A stretch of 64,000 nt of DNA from CALBPI01 sp039033995 (GTDB taxonomy: Bacteria; Pseudomonadota; Gammaproteobacteria; Steroidobacterales; Woeseiaceae), in assembly GCA_039033995.1 (NCBI GenBank), contig JBCCBP010000005.1, forward strand, positions 69,056-133,055, in the 5' to 3' direction. A model generated the notes under the pieces. The model was not told the DNA's origin, made no database searches, and saw only the letters and a program-made list of their open reading frames with translations. A program made the translations under genes and the position numbers. Of this stretch, positions 25,472 to 34,600 are shown one piece after another. Each line of letters opens with the position of its first letter. Within the stretch, counting starts at the first letter, position 1.

Positions 25472-26389
25472 TTAACCGGTTGTCTCGCTGACCGCCTCGA
25501 GCATGTAATGCACAGCCAACGGGGTACCGGGTTTGGCGACCTTACCGAGGCCAATGATCCCCTCACCCACCAACTCGACACTGTCGCGCCGTACGAAAGA
25601 CTCGCTGCCTGCAATCGTTAGCAGGAAAGACCCATTCGTGGACTCATCAACCAGGAAGTACTTATTGCGCCGTTTTTCGATACGCGCATGTACGCGGGAT
25701 ATCAGATTGCCCTTGACCACGATATCGTTGTCTTCGGCGCGACCCAAGGTAATCTGCTGACGACTTGGATCGATCCGCATCTGGCGACCGCCAAACGAAA
25801 GTGTCAGTCGTTGCTCCGCGCTATTCTGAGACCAGCCGATAGTCGGCAACATACTGGTGGCTTCCTCGCCCTGCTGCCATAGGATTTCAAACAACGCGAC
25901 CTCGTCTTTCTTGCCCTTCACGACGGCCAAGTCGATCTGACGTGCCTGTTTGCCCCAGGTATCACTCAGCAAATCAACGGTAGATCCCGTCGTGACGATT
26001 TGCCGTGCCTTAGCCTGAGAGGTCATGCGGTTTGCCGTGTGTACGGCCGCGCCAAAAATATCATTTGGCTCACGCGCGACGATGCCGTAATGGCAACCGA
26101 TGCGGATGGCAATACTCTGACCGTCCGGCACCAGGCCCTTACCATCGGAAATCTGCTTTTGCATCTGTACGGACGCATTGATGGCCGCGTCGGCTTCATC
26201 AAAAATCGACATGACCTCATCGCCCATCGTCTTAATGACGGTACCGCCATTCGTCTCTGTGGCATTGATCATGATTTCGAGACACTTACGAACGACTTCA
26301 CGCGCCGCGTCGTCGCCAAGCGTTTCATACAGTTGTGTGCTGCCGACAACGTCAGCAAACACGATGGCTACTTCTAATTCTTCGCTCAT
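25472..26389 (-). CDS. Class III nucleotide cyclase fused to an FHA domain
   Basis: This soluble protein of 305 residues from the ATG at 26389 is a signalling enzyme. The N-terminal cyclase domain (about 3-160) has metal-binding aspartates in FADVVGST (Asp13) and TMGDEVMS (Asp57), and ANRMTSQAKARQIV in the dimer-interface region, so it looks catalytically competent. The C-terminal FHA domain (about 195-275) has GRAEDNDIV, ISRVHARIE and STNGSFL, the Arg, Ser-x-x-His and Asn residues that bind phosphothreonine. Whether the product is cAMP or cGMP cannot be told from sequence. If it is cAMP, it is a candidate source of ligand for the CRP-like sites about 1.9 kb to the left. I preferred the inner ATG because the longer frame adds 17 residues before the cyclase fold. 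Confidence 0.85.
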   Translation of the reverse strand: MSEELEVAIVFADVVGSTQLYETLGDDAAREVVRKCLEIMINATETNGGTVIKTMGDEVMSIFDEADAAINASVQMQKQISDGKGLVPDGQSIAIRIGCHYGIVAREPNDIFGAAVHTANRMTSQAKARQIVTTGSTVDLLSDTWGKQARQIDLAVVKGKKDEVALFEILWQQGEEATSMLPTIGWSQNSAEQRLTLSFGGRQMRIDPSRQQITLGRAEDNDIVVKGNLISRVHARIEKRRNKYFLVDESTNGSFLLTIAGSESFVRRDSVELVGEGIIGLGKVAKPGTPLAVHYMLEAVSETTG

Positions 26390-26497
26390 GCGCCTATAAC
26401 CACGGGCCACACCGGCCCCAACATGGTGAGTGTATACCATAATCCGTGGATTCCCACCCTTGCGCGGACGGAGTTGCTGTCCCCGGCACCACCTCTG

Positions 26498-27322
26498 TTA
26501 CTTTTCGGCAACGATATACGCAATCCATGCGGGATCCGCGTCCCCACCAGCACTCGGCGCAAACTCACCATTCGCTTCGCCGTCCTCATCGGTGCCTTCC
26601 CAGTACACCACAACGTTGGAGAAGCCCGCTTCCGCCAGCAATTCTCTGATCTCCGGCAGATTCCACAAACGCCAGTCGTAAGTGAACGCCTTCTTCATCT
26701 TTGAGCCATCGGCGAAGTGGAAGTGAATGTGGCACAACAAGTGCCCTGTCACAGGACGATACTTCTTCTGATGCCAAACGTAGGTGAAATCATCGTGCTT
26801 GGTTTTTTCTTTTAGCTCGGAATGTGCTTCCGAGCCGCCGAATGCGTCCAGGATGAACAGTCCATCGTCGGCGAGCCCGGCATATGCTTGGCTGAAGTAG
26901 CGCCTGAGCGTATCGCGATCCTTGAACGTGAAATACGAAAAATTGAACGCGCCGATAATGTCCGCGGGCAGGGTTGAGACTTTCAGAACGTCATCATGCT
27001 GCAAACGCAATCGCAACTGTTGCTGGGCTTCCAGCAGCGATACGCGATGATCGAGCCCCCAGTCGAGCGTCGGCCGATCGAAATCGACTCCAATCGCATG
27101 GTTCTTTTCTCGCCGCTTCACCCATTCGCAGCTGGCACTGGCGGTGCCGCAGAAATCTTCCCGAAACAGCGTCGCGCGTTTGCCACGCAACTCGAGATAG
27201 GTATCGTCGATAAAGTCGATTTCGGTTTCTACATCCTGAACCGAACGCTCATAGAGTTCGTGGCGGTCGGATTTCTCGGCGAGCGTGGTCTCAGTGGCTG
27301 CTTTTTTGGACTGGCGTCCCAT
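26498..27322 (-). CDS. Class I SAM-dependent methyltransferase
   Basis: This 274-residue protein has a Rossmann-type methyltransferase fold: FREDFCGTASASCEWVKR occupies the motif I position, then GVDFDRPTLDWGLDHR (acidic end of strand 2), then GAFNFSYFTFKDRDTLRRYF and DDGLFILDAFGG. The C-terminal part (TGHLLCHIHFHFADGSKMKKAFTYDWRLW) is typical of a family of uncharacterised bacterial methyltransferases. The substrate is unknown. The ATG at 27322 has GAGG seven bases upstream and begins GRQSKKAATETT; a frame from 27382 adds 20 residues without support. It lies between dusA and the cyclase gene on the same strand. Confidence 0.78.
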   Translation of the reverse strand: MGRQSKKAATETTLAEKSDRHELYERSVQDVETEIDFIDDTYLELRGKRATLFREDFCGTASASCEWVKRREKNHAIGVDFDRPTLDWGLDHRVSLLEAQQQLRLRLQHDDVLKVSTLPADIIGAFNFSYFTFKDRDTLRRYFSQAYAGLADDGLFILDAFGGSEAHSELKEKTKHDDFTYVWHQKKYRPVTGHLLCHIHFHFADGSKMKKAFTYDWRLWNLPEIRELLAEAGFSNVVVYWEGTDEDGEANGEFAPSAGGDADPAWIAYIVAEK

Positions 27323-27412
27323 GACAATACCTCGTGTCGAGTCGATAATTGGCGCGCGCTCTCGCGGCGGCATTGTATCCACAGTGCTGCGCGGCTGCCA
27401 GCCTCGCAGGTA

Positions 27413-28390
27413 CTACGCAGCGATGCTATCGCGCGCGGCCAACGCTTCCAGTAGCAGGTCCGGCGTTGCATCCGGTCGGTGTGCTTTTTCACTGAGCGTT
27501 CGACGCCACTGCCGTGCGCCCGGTTGACCAGCGAACAGACCGAGCATATGGCGGGTGATGTGCTTCAACAGCGCACCTTGTCGAAGGGCTCCCTCGGCAT
27601 ACTCGACCATCGCCCGCACCACGTCGTGGCGCGCGGGTGCCGTGCCACCGAGCAGGCGCGCATCCAGCGCCGCCAACCAATAGGGGTTATGGTAGGCCTC
27701 CCTGCCGATCATGACACCATCCAGCTCAAGCAGCGCTGAATCCACCAACGCATCAGTGTTAATGCCACCATTGAGAAACACGGTGAGTTCCGGGTAACGT
27801 GTTTTCAGGTCGAAAACTCGTTGGTAGTTGAGCGGCGGAATCATTCGGTTTTCTTTCGGGCTCAGCCCTTTGAGTATCGCGATCCGCGCATGCACGTCGA
27901 AATGCTCGCAGCCCGCATTACGCAGCGTATCGACAAACTTCAGGAAAAAAGCGTCGCTATCCTGATCATCGATACCCAGTCGACACTTCACCGTAACCGG
28001 TACCGACACCCGCGCCTGCATGGCACGGTAGCAACGAGCGACTAATTCGGGTTCCGCCATCAGACAAGCGCCAAAGCTGCCGCTCTGCACGCGCTCGCTG
28101 GGACACCCGACATTGATGTTGATCGCGTCGTATCCTGCCTGTTCGCCGGCTGCCGCTGCCGCCGCCATCAAGCCTGGATCGCTACCACCAACCTGCAGGA
28201 CAACGGGATGCTCCGGGGCGCTGAACTTGAGCAACTTATCGCGATCACCGTGATGGATCGCGGCGGCCGTCACCATCTCCGTATACAACGTGGCGTGCGG
28301 CGCCAACAGTCGCAAGAAATAACGGCAATGGCGATCCGTCCAATCCATCATGGGCGCCACCGCGACCGGTGAGTGACTGAACGGCATCAC
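27413..28390 (-). CDS. dusA: tRNA-dihydrouridine synthase DusA
   Basis: This flavoenzyme reduces uridine to dihydrouridine in the D-loop of tRNA (positions 20/20a for DusA). PVAVAPMMDWTDRHCRYFLRLL is the FMN-site start. NINVGCPSERVQSGSFGACLMAEP carries the catalytic Cys and the DusA-specific loop, and KCRLGIDD and LNGGINTDALVDSALLELDGVMIGREAYHNP complete the barrel signature. At 325 residues the length fits DusA. The first codon is GTG at 28390 with an ATG at the next codon; a GCGAG ribosome-like site fits either. Confidence 0.94.
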   Translation of the reverse strand: MMPFSHSPVAVAPMMDWTDRHCRYFLRLLAPHATLYTEMVTAAAIHHGDRDKLLKFSAPEHPVVLQVGGSDPGLMAAAAAAGEQAGYDAININVGCPSERVQSGSFGACLMAEPELVARCYRAMQARVSVPVTVKCRLGIDDQDSDAFFLKFVDTLRNAGCEHFDVHARIAILKGLSPKENRMIPPLNYQRVFDLKTRYPELTVFLNGGINTDALVDSALLELDGVMIGREAYHNPYWLAALDARLLGGTAPARHDVVRAMVEYAEGALRQGALLKHITRHMLGLFAGQPGARQWRRTLSEKAHRPDATPDLLLEALAARDSIAA

Positions 28391-28416
28391 ACTGGCTCGC
28401 CAATCAAGCCGTGGCG

Positions 28417-29454
28417 TCAGGCGATCTGGCGTGCGGAGCCGCTCGCACGGAGTTCTGAGAACAGGTCTTTCGGGTTATCCGGTGTAAAGATCAGACTGGA
28501 CGTACGTCCGAGACCCAGACGTTGGCAATGTTCATAAATGCAGCGCAGCGCCGAATAGTCTTCCAGCGCAAACCCGACCGAATCGAACAACGTCATATCG
28601 TCGTCACTGGTACGAATGTCCACATCACCGGCGAGCACTTGCCACAACTCGGTCACAGGTGAATCCGCTGGTAACGCCTGAATCTCGCCCTCGATACGGG
28701 ACTGAGGCTCATACTCGACGACAATTTTTAGGTCATCCAGCATTTCGGGCGCCAGCTCAGTTTTGCCGGGACAATCGCCACCGACACCGTTGAAATGTAC
28801 ACCGGGCGTCAAATGCTGACGGCTGACCACCGTGCGATTCGCTTTGTCGGCGGTCACGGTCGAAATAATCTCTGCACCCTCGCAGGCCGCATCGACACTA
28901 TCGCAAGCGACCAGACGCACCGGATGGCCTTGCATATTGCGCGCATACTTTTCCATCGCAGCAGGATCGACGTCGTAGTAACGAATCTCGGTGATACCGA
29001 ACGAATGGTAAAACCCGTACGACTGGAACTCGGCCTGACAGCCGGTGCCAATCAGCGCCATCGTGCGCGCCTTTTCATTCGCCAGCAATTGCGCCGCGAA
29101 TACCGACGTCGCCGCGGTGCGGATCGCCGTCACGAGCGTCATTTCAGAAATCATGACAGGGTAACCACTCCGCGTCTCGGCAAGCGCCCCGAAAGCCGCG
29201 ACGGTCAGCTTGCCGTCAACGGGGTTTTTTGGATGACCCGTTACGTATTTGAAACTGTAGTAGTCCGCATCACTAACAGGCATTAACTCGATGACACCGT
29301 GCGGATAGTGGTTCGCGACCCGTGCCGATTTGTCGAAATCGTGCCAGCGGCCGTAATCTTCACGCAGGCACTGAATAACGTCTTCAATCAGAACGTCGAG
29401 CCCTACCTGGGCGACCAACTCGCGGATATCTTCTTTTTCGAGAAGCAAAGCCAT
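28417..29454 (-). CDS. Ornithine cyclodeaminase family protein
   Basis: This 345-residue member of the ornithine cyclodeaminase/mu-crystallin family normally converts ornithine to proline and ammonia, using bound NAD. MALIGTGCQAEFQ is the NAD-binding GxGxQ motif, YYSFKYVTGHPKN contains the substrate-region Lys, and ATSVFAAQLLANEKA and FNGVGGDCPGKTELAPEML are family blocks. The GGDCPGK loop, containing Asp, matches true ornithine cyclodeaminases better than alanine dehydrogenase-like relatives. GGAGG lies seven bases before the ATG. It shares strand and proximity with a GCS2 ligase and an N-formylglutamate amidohydrolase, which suggests arginine/ornithine/glutamate metabolism. Confidence 0.88.
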   Translation of the reverse strand: MALLLEKEDIRELVAQVGLDVLIEDVIQCLREDYGRWHDFDKSARVANHYPHGVIELMPVSDADYYSFKYVTGHPKNPVDGKLTVAAFGALAETRSGYPVMISEMTLVTAIRTAATSVFAAQLLANEKARTMALIGTGCQAEFQSYGFYHSFGITEIRYYDVDPAAMEKYARNMQGHPVRLVACDSVDAACEGAEIISTVTADKANRTVVSRQHLTPGVHFNGVGGDCPGKTELAPEMLDDLKIVVEYEPQSRIEGEIQALPADSPVTELWQVLAGDVDIRTSDDDMTLFDSVGFALEDYSALRCIYEHCQRLGLGRTSSLIFTPDNPKDLFSELRASGSARQIA

Positions 29455-29477
29455 AGCTAAACCTCCGGCAACTACTG

Positions 29478-29513
29478 AATAGCCCGATATTATCGCAGAA
29501 TATGCGGGCTATT
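29478..29513. repeat. Long imperfect hairpin between the ornithine cyclodeaminase and GCS2 genes
   Basis: AATAGCCCGATATT pairs with AATAT-G-CGGGCTATT around the loop ATCGCAG. That is 14 base pairs with one bulged G, and the outer nine pairs are perfect. It follows the GCS2 gene stop and precedes the ornithine cyclodeaminase start on the same strand. No T-run follows on the minus strand, so a processing or stabilising element, or a protein-binding site, is as likely as a terminator. Confidence 0.5.
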
Positions 29514-29556
29514 CCGAGGGGCGAATCGTCAGTTTTGGCCCGTTGGCGAGCGTGCA

Positions 29557-30708
29557 CTATCCCGCGACAAAGTTGCGATGTTCCCGCGTCTCCGCAATCA
29601 GCTGCTTGTTGACTGCGCGGAGCGCTTCGGCGCTGTCGCAGCCCTTTGTCAGCGCCTTCTGATAGGTCGCAACTTGTCGATGTGCGCTGGTGCCATTGCG
29701 CAGGATATGTCGTAACGCGCGGATCTCCTGCGTGCAGCCCAACGCATCCGCATCTTCGGCCACCATGTCGATAATCTCATCCAGCAACGTGGCAAACGGT
29801 ACAACGTCGCCCTTGGCGAGATCCACCATACCTGCATCGGTGCCGTATCGGATCGCGCGCCAGCGATTCTCGCGGATCAGCATCAACGTGTAGACACGCC
29901 AGCGTTGATTGTTTTCCCGCAGTCGGTAGAGCATTCGCAACAGACATTGCACCAACGCCGCGAGCGAAACCGCCTCATCCAGCCGCGTACACACGTCCAT
30001 CACACGCGTCTCAAGCGTCGGATAGCGGTTGCTCGGCCGCATATCCCACCAGATTTTCGAAGAGTCTTCGATCAGTCCGGCGCGCCGTAAGATATCGACG
30101 TGTCGGTTGTACTCGGCGAAGCTCGAAAAACGTTCAGGAAGACCGGTCCGGGGCAGCGCATCAAAAACAGTCAACCGATAGGACTTCAAGCCGGTTTCAC
30201 GGCTGTCCCAGAATGGCGATGAGGTCGACAACGCGAGCAAATGCGGCAGGAAATAGCTCATCTGATTCATCAGGTCGATACGCACCGCGTCATCATCAAT
30301 GCCGACATGGACATGCATACCGCAGATCAGCAAGCGCCTAGCCGGGGTCTGCATTTCATCGGCCAACGCCTGGTAGCGGTCCTTCTCGGTCGGCTTTTGC
30401 TGCCACCAGTGTGCTGATGGATGCGTCGACGCCGCGATCGGCGCAAGCCCGTGACCGGCCGCAACATCGATCACCGTATTCCGCAGCCGCGCCAGGTCAG
30501 CGCGTGCTTCAGCGACCGATTCGCAAACTTTCGTACCGACCTCGATCTGTGAACGCATGAGCTCGGGGCTGAATTGTCCATCCGCGGCAGACTGACACTC
30601 ATCGACCATTGCTTTGGGCGGATCGGTGGCGAGATCGCCCGTTTGTTGATCAACCAAGAGGTACTCTTCTTCGATACCGATGGTGAAACTCGGGGGACGA
30701 CGTGACAT
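29557..30708 (-). CDS. GCS2-type carboxylate-amine ligase (YbdK-like)
   Basis: This 383-residue member of the glutamate-cysteine ligase family 2 makes gamma-glutamyl-type amide bonds with ATP. FTIGIEEEYLLVDQQTG is the N-terminal ATP/metal motif, GMHVHVGIDD carries the substrate His residues, WDMRPSNRYPTLETRVMDVCT the distal active site, and ENRWRAIRYGTDAG the phosphate-binding Arg region. YbdK-type proteins have weak glutamate-cysteine ligase activity and their true substrate is mostly unknown. AGGAG lies six bases before the ATG, and the start is one base after the stop of the upstream amidohydrolase gene, so the two are tightly coupled. Confidence 0.88.
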   Translation of the reverse strand: MSRRPPSFTIGIEEEYLLVDQQTGDLATDPPKAMVDECQSAADGQFSPELMRSQIEVGTKVCESVAEARADLARLRNTVIDVAAGHGLAPIAASTHPSAHWWQQKPTEKDRYQALADEMQTPARRLLICGMHVHVGIDDDAVRIDLMNQMSYFLPHLLALSTSSPFWDSRETGLKSYRLTVFDALPRTGLPERFSSFAEYNRHVDILRRAGLIEDSSKIWWDMRPSNRYPTLETRVMDVCTRLDEAVSLAALVQCLLRMLYRLRENNQRWRVYTLMLIRENRWRAIRYGTDAGMVDLAKGDVVPFATLLDEIIDMVAEDADALGCTQEIRALRHILRNGTSAHRQVATYQKALTKGCDSAEALRAVNKQLIAETREHRNFVAG

Positions 30709-30709
30709 A

Positions 30710-31564
30710 TCAGCTCCTTACGTTGGCCGCGCGCGCAAAGTATTCAATTTCCTGTGCGAAAGAGACCGCCTCCGGTGTTGCGATAGGCGCACGTTGTAGC
30801 GAGGATTGACTGACGATTGGCAACAAAGCCGTCGCCAGACGATCGGCCCAGCTTGCGATTCCGGCATCACTGCTGAGGTGGTCTTGTCGGACCTCAATCG
30901 CGACACACGCGTAGCCGTTACGCTCGGCATGGAAATCGACCGAAAAATCCTGAACCACACGACCGGAGTAAGGCTCGTTGTCTCCGACTTGCAACGCGGC
31001 ATCGTGACGCAAAGCCTGAATCAGTGGTACTGCGATCCGGTCGTCCGTGTCCCACATGATGCCGACATCCCATGGACGCAGACCGGCATCAAGCTGCGGC
31101 GTGAAACTATGGATCGCGATGTAAACCGGTATCAGACCAAGCCCAGTGATACGTTCGACCTGTCCGCTCACCGTGGCATGAAATGGGACGTACAAACCCT
31201 CTACGCGAGCGGCATGGTCAGCAGCAGGAAGGTTGTTATTCGCGCTGACTGGTTCGCCATTCGCCCGCTGAAGTATCAGCGTGGGATCGTTCAGGCGACG
31301 GTTGCAGTCGATAACAATGCGTGAGTAATTTGCCAGAACAAGACTGGCAGATAGTCGCTCCGCGACCTGCGTGGCAAGCGCACCAGCGCCGATATCACAA
31401 CCGTAATGCGTCTGCATCAAGCCATCCGGATACCCATTTTTCAAGGTTGCAGGCAAGCGACGACTGGCGTGCTCACACACGACCAATACCGGCGAGTGAT
31501 TCGGGCCGGCAGCGCTATGAGCCGGCGCTGGCTCATCGACGCATAACAAGCTCGGCCTAGTCAA
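30710..31564 (-). CDS. N-formylglutamate amidohydrolase family protein
   Basis: This zinc-dependent hydrolase-fold protein of 284 residues has VLVVCEHASRRLP (metal-site Glu-His), THYGCDIGAGALATQVAERL, NYSRIVIDCNRRLNDP and IAIHSFTPQLDAGLRPWDVGIMWDTD, all family signatures. The founding enzyme (HutG) releases glutamate from N-formylglutamate in histidine breakdown, but no hut genes are here. The branch found with GCS2 ligases probably acts on another N-acyl or gamma-glutamyl compound; that is inference. The start is a TTG at 31564 without a clear Shine-Dalgarno, chosen because no in-frame ATG precedes the conserved region. The stop is one base from the GCS2 gene start. Confidence 0.85.
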   Translation of the reverse strand: MTRPSLLCVDEPAPAHSAAGPNHSPVLVVCEHASRRLPATLKNGYPDGLMQTHYGCDIGAGALATQVAERLSASLVLANYSRIVIDCNRRLNDPTLILQRANGEPVSANNNLPAADHAARVEGLYVPFHATVSGQVERITGLGLIPVYIAIHSFTPQLDAGLRPWDVGIMWDTDDRIAVPLIQALRHDAALQVGDNEPYSGRVVQDFSVDFHAERNGYACVAIEVRQDHLSSDAGIASWADRLATALLPIVSQSSLQRAPIATPEAVSFAQEIEYFARAANVRS

Positions 31565-31660
31565 CGTGTAACGCTGCGTCTCCGCAGATAGCTGCTTCTT
31601 CCATGGATACTGAGTCTAACGCAGACCGGCAGAACCACAAGTCCCCGCTGCTAGGCCGGC

Positions 31661-34600
31661 TCAGGCGAGTTGTTCGCTTGCAGTCCAGGGTACAAAGCTG
31701 CTCACCGGCGCCGGCTTTGCGACTTCGAAACCCTGTACGAGCGGAATACCCAAGCCGGCGAGCGTCGCGCGCGTCGCGCCGTTTTCAACATGCTCAGCAA
31801 TCGTCTGGATACCCATTGCTTCACTCACTTTGAGAATGGCCGACACCATGCTCTGATCGACTGTGTCCGTGGTGATATTTCGAATAAAAGCGCCGTCGAT
31901 CTTGATGTAATCCACCGGCAGGTTTTTCAGGTAAGCAAACGACGATAGCCCACTGCCAAAATCGTCCAGAGAAAACTTACAACCCAACGCTTTCAATTCC
32001 GTCATGAAGTGCGTAACGCGGGACAGATCGGAGATCGCGGCCGTTTCGGTGATTTCGAAACAAACGGCACCGCGACACAGCTGGTTGTCATTCAACGCGT
32101 CCTTGACGAACTCCAGAAAGCGATCATCACTGAGCGAATTACCGGACAAATTAATCGATAGCGTGTAACTCGCTTCGCGTTCCGAGGAACCGCGATCGGC
32201 GTGTTTCAGGGCTTCGGTGACGACCCAGCGGTCCACGGCCGGCATCTTGTCATAACGCTCGGCCGCCGAGATAAAGGTTGCCGGTAATACGTAGCCACCT
32301 TCGTCATCCCGCATGCGCAGCAATAGTTCGTAATGTGAGCAATGACTCTGCGCTGTCGCGACCGTACCGACGATCGGCTGATAGAACAGCTCGAACCGAT
32401 CCTCCTCAAGCGCGCGATTGATCCGGGTCAGCCAGTGCATCTCCTGATGGCGCGCACTCGCCTCGCCATGACGATAGACATGGACTTTATTGCGCCCGAG
32501 ATCCTTCGCCGCAAAGCACGCGACGTCGGCGGCGCTCATCACCGAACCAACGCTTTGCTCAGACTCCAGCATGACAGCGCCGATACTGGCGCTGAGCGAA
32601 TGTGCGGCGCCTTGCCATTCGAACCGATGTTGCTCGATGGTCGCTCTAATCGACTCAGCGATGCGCAACGCTTCCTGCTCATCCGCATGCCCGAGCAACA
32701 CCGCAAACTCGTCACCGCCCAGTCGTGCGATGACATCCGTTGGCGGCACACACGTCTGCAGACTCTGCGCGATCTGCCGGATCAGTTCATCGCCGGCGGT
32801 GTGGCCAAACGTGTCGTTAACCACTTTGAATTGATCGAGATCGATGTAGAGCAAGGCACCGCCATCGTGCTGGCGACGTTGGGTAATCGCCCGACCCAAC
32901 ACACTGTCGAATTCATGGCGGTTCACAAAGCCGGTGAGCGCATCGTGGGTTGCCTGATACGACAGTTTTCGCGACAGCCGGTCCGCATTACTGACATCGT
33001 GGAACACCATCACGGCACCGATTATGTGTCCGGAACCTTCCCGGATCGGTGCCGCTGAAATCTGTACCGGCATCTCGCCGCCTGAGCGATCGATCAGCAT
33101 CACGGGTGTGCTCGAATTGACCACTCGCCCTTCCTGCAATGCCTGCAGGATCGGATTGTCGAGCATTTCACGACTGTGCTCATGGACGAGCGTCACCAGT
33201 TCGCCCACCGGCTCGCCGGATAGCGCTCGCAGACTGAAACCGGTCAGCTCCTCGGCCACCGGATTGAGATATTCCACACAGCCGTCGGCGTCCGTTGTGA
33301 TAACGCCGTCGCCGATCGACTTCAGCGTCACTTCAGCCCGCTCTTTCTCGGCGAAAATACGGCGCTCGGCGCGCTTGCGTTCTGTGATGTCGGTAATCGT
33401 GCCCTCAATGCAACGACGCCCGTCCGGATACGTCACAGCACGTGCATTTTCAACAATGTCGACGGGCGTACCATCGCGCCGCACCATCACCGCTTCGAAT
33501 CCGCGGACTTCGCCATGCTCCTCAATCTGGCGCAGGAATGACTCGCGATCTTTGCTGCTTTGGTAGGTGTTCTCTCGCGAGACGCTGCGGATCAGATCTG
33601 CCTCGTCGACAAAACCGAGGGTACGGACAAGTGCCGGATTGGCGGACAGTAGCTGTCCTCGCATGTCCGAGATGTAGACACCTTCGGCTACATTCTCGAA
33701 CAGGCCACGGAAGCGACTTTCGGACTGCAACAACGCACGATTGCTTTGGTCACGATAAAGCGCAATGCCAGCCATGCCAGCGAGATTACCGAGCGCATCC
33801 AGCTCCTCGGTGTTCGGCTCGCGCTTGTCCTGAAAATAGAGATCGATAGTACCGAGCGGGCTGGCCTGGTCGCGCAGCATCGGTACCGACCAGGCACTGG
33901 CGATCGACAGCCGCCTGGCCAGATTACGATGTTCCGCCCAGGCATTGTGCGCCAACACATCGGTCGTGATCACCGTTTTGTTAGTGGCCATTGCGAGACC
34001 AGAGCTCAATACCGGCGACTGCAATGGAATGCTACGAAGCCCTTTGAGATCGCGACGCTGAAATGCCGGTGCCGCCTGCAACTCGAGATTCGCCTCATCG
34101 CCGTCGAGCACCATGATCGCCACCCGACTACCGCCGACTAGGCGTTCCGCAGTTCGGCAAAGTGCACGCATAACCGTTTTCAATGAGGCGCCGCTGGCGA
34201 TCATCTCCAGCAATTTTCGCTCGCTGTAATCGGCCAACTCGCGCTTCTTGCGCGATTCGATACTTTGCACACTGACGCGAACCAACTGCCGGTCGGCGGC
34301 TGGCAAACGGCTGAGACGCACTTCGCAAGGTACCTCTGTGTCGCGGCCGTTGGCATGGGTCCATTCAAAAACCGGCTGTTCACCGGCCAGTGCCCTGCTG
34401 ACAAACGCGTTGATCCGTTTCTGGTCGACAAATACATCCGATGAATTCATATCGTGATGGACGCCGAGGAAGCCACTGCTCAGCAGTCGTTTGCGTGACA
34501 AGTTAAACAACTGGCACGCGTTCTCATTGGCATCCACAAAACACTGTGCGTCAGCATCAAAGACCAGTATCGCGTCCGGTGCAAACTCGACCAGTGCCCG

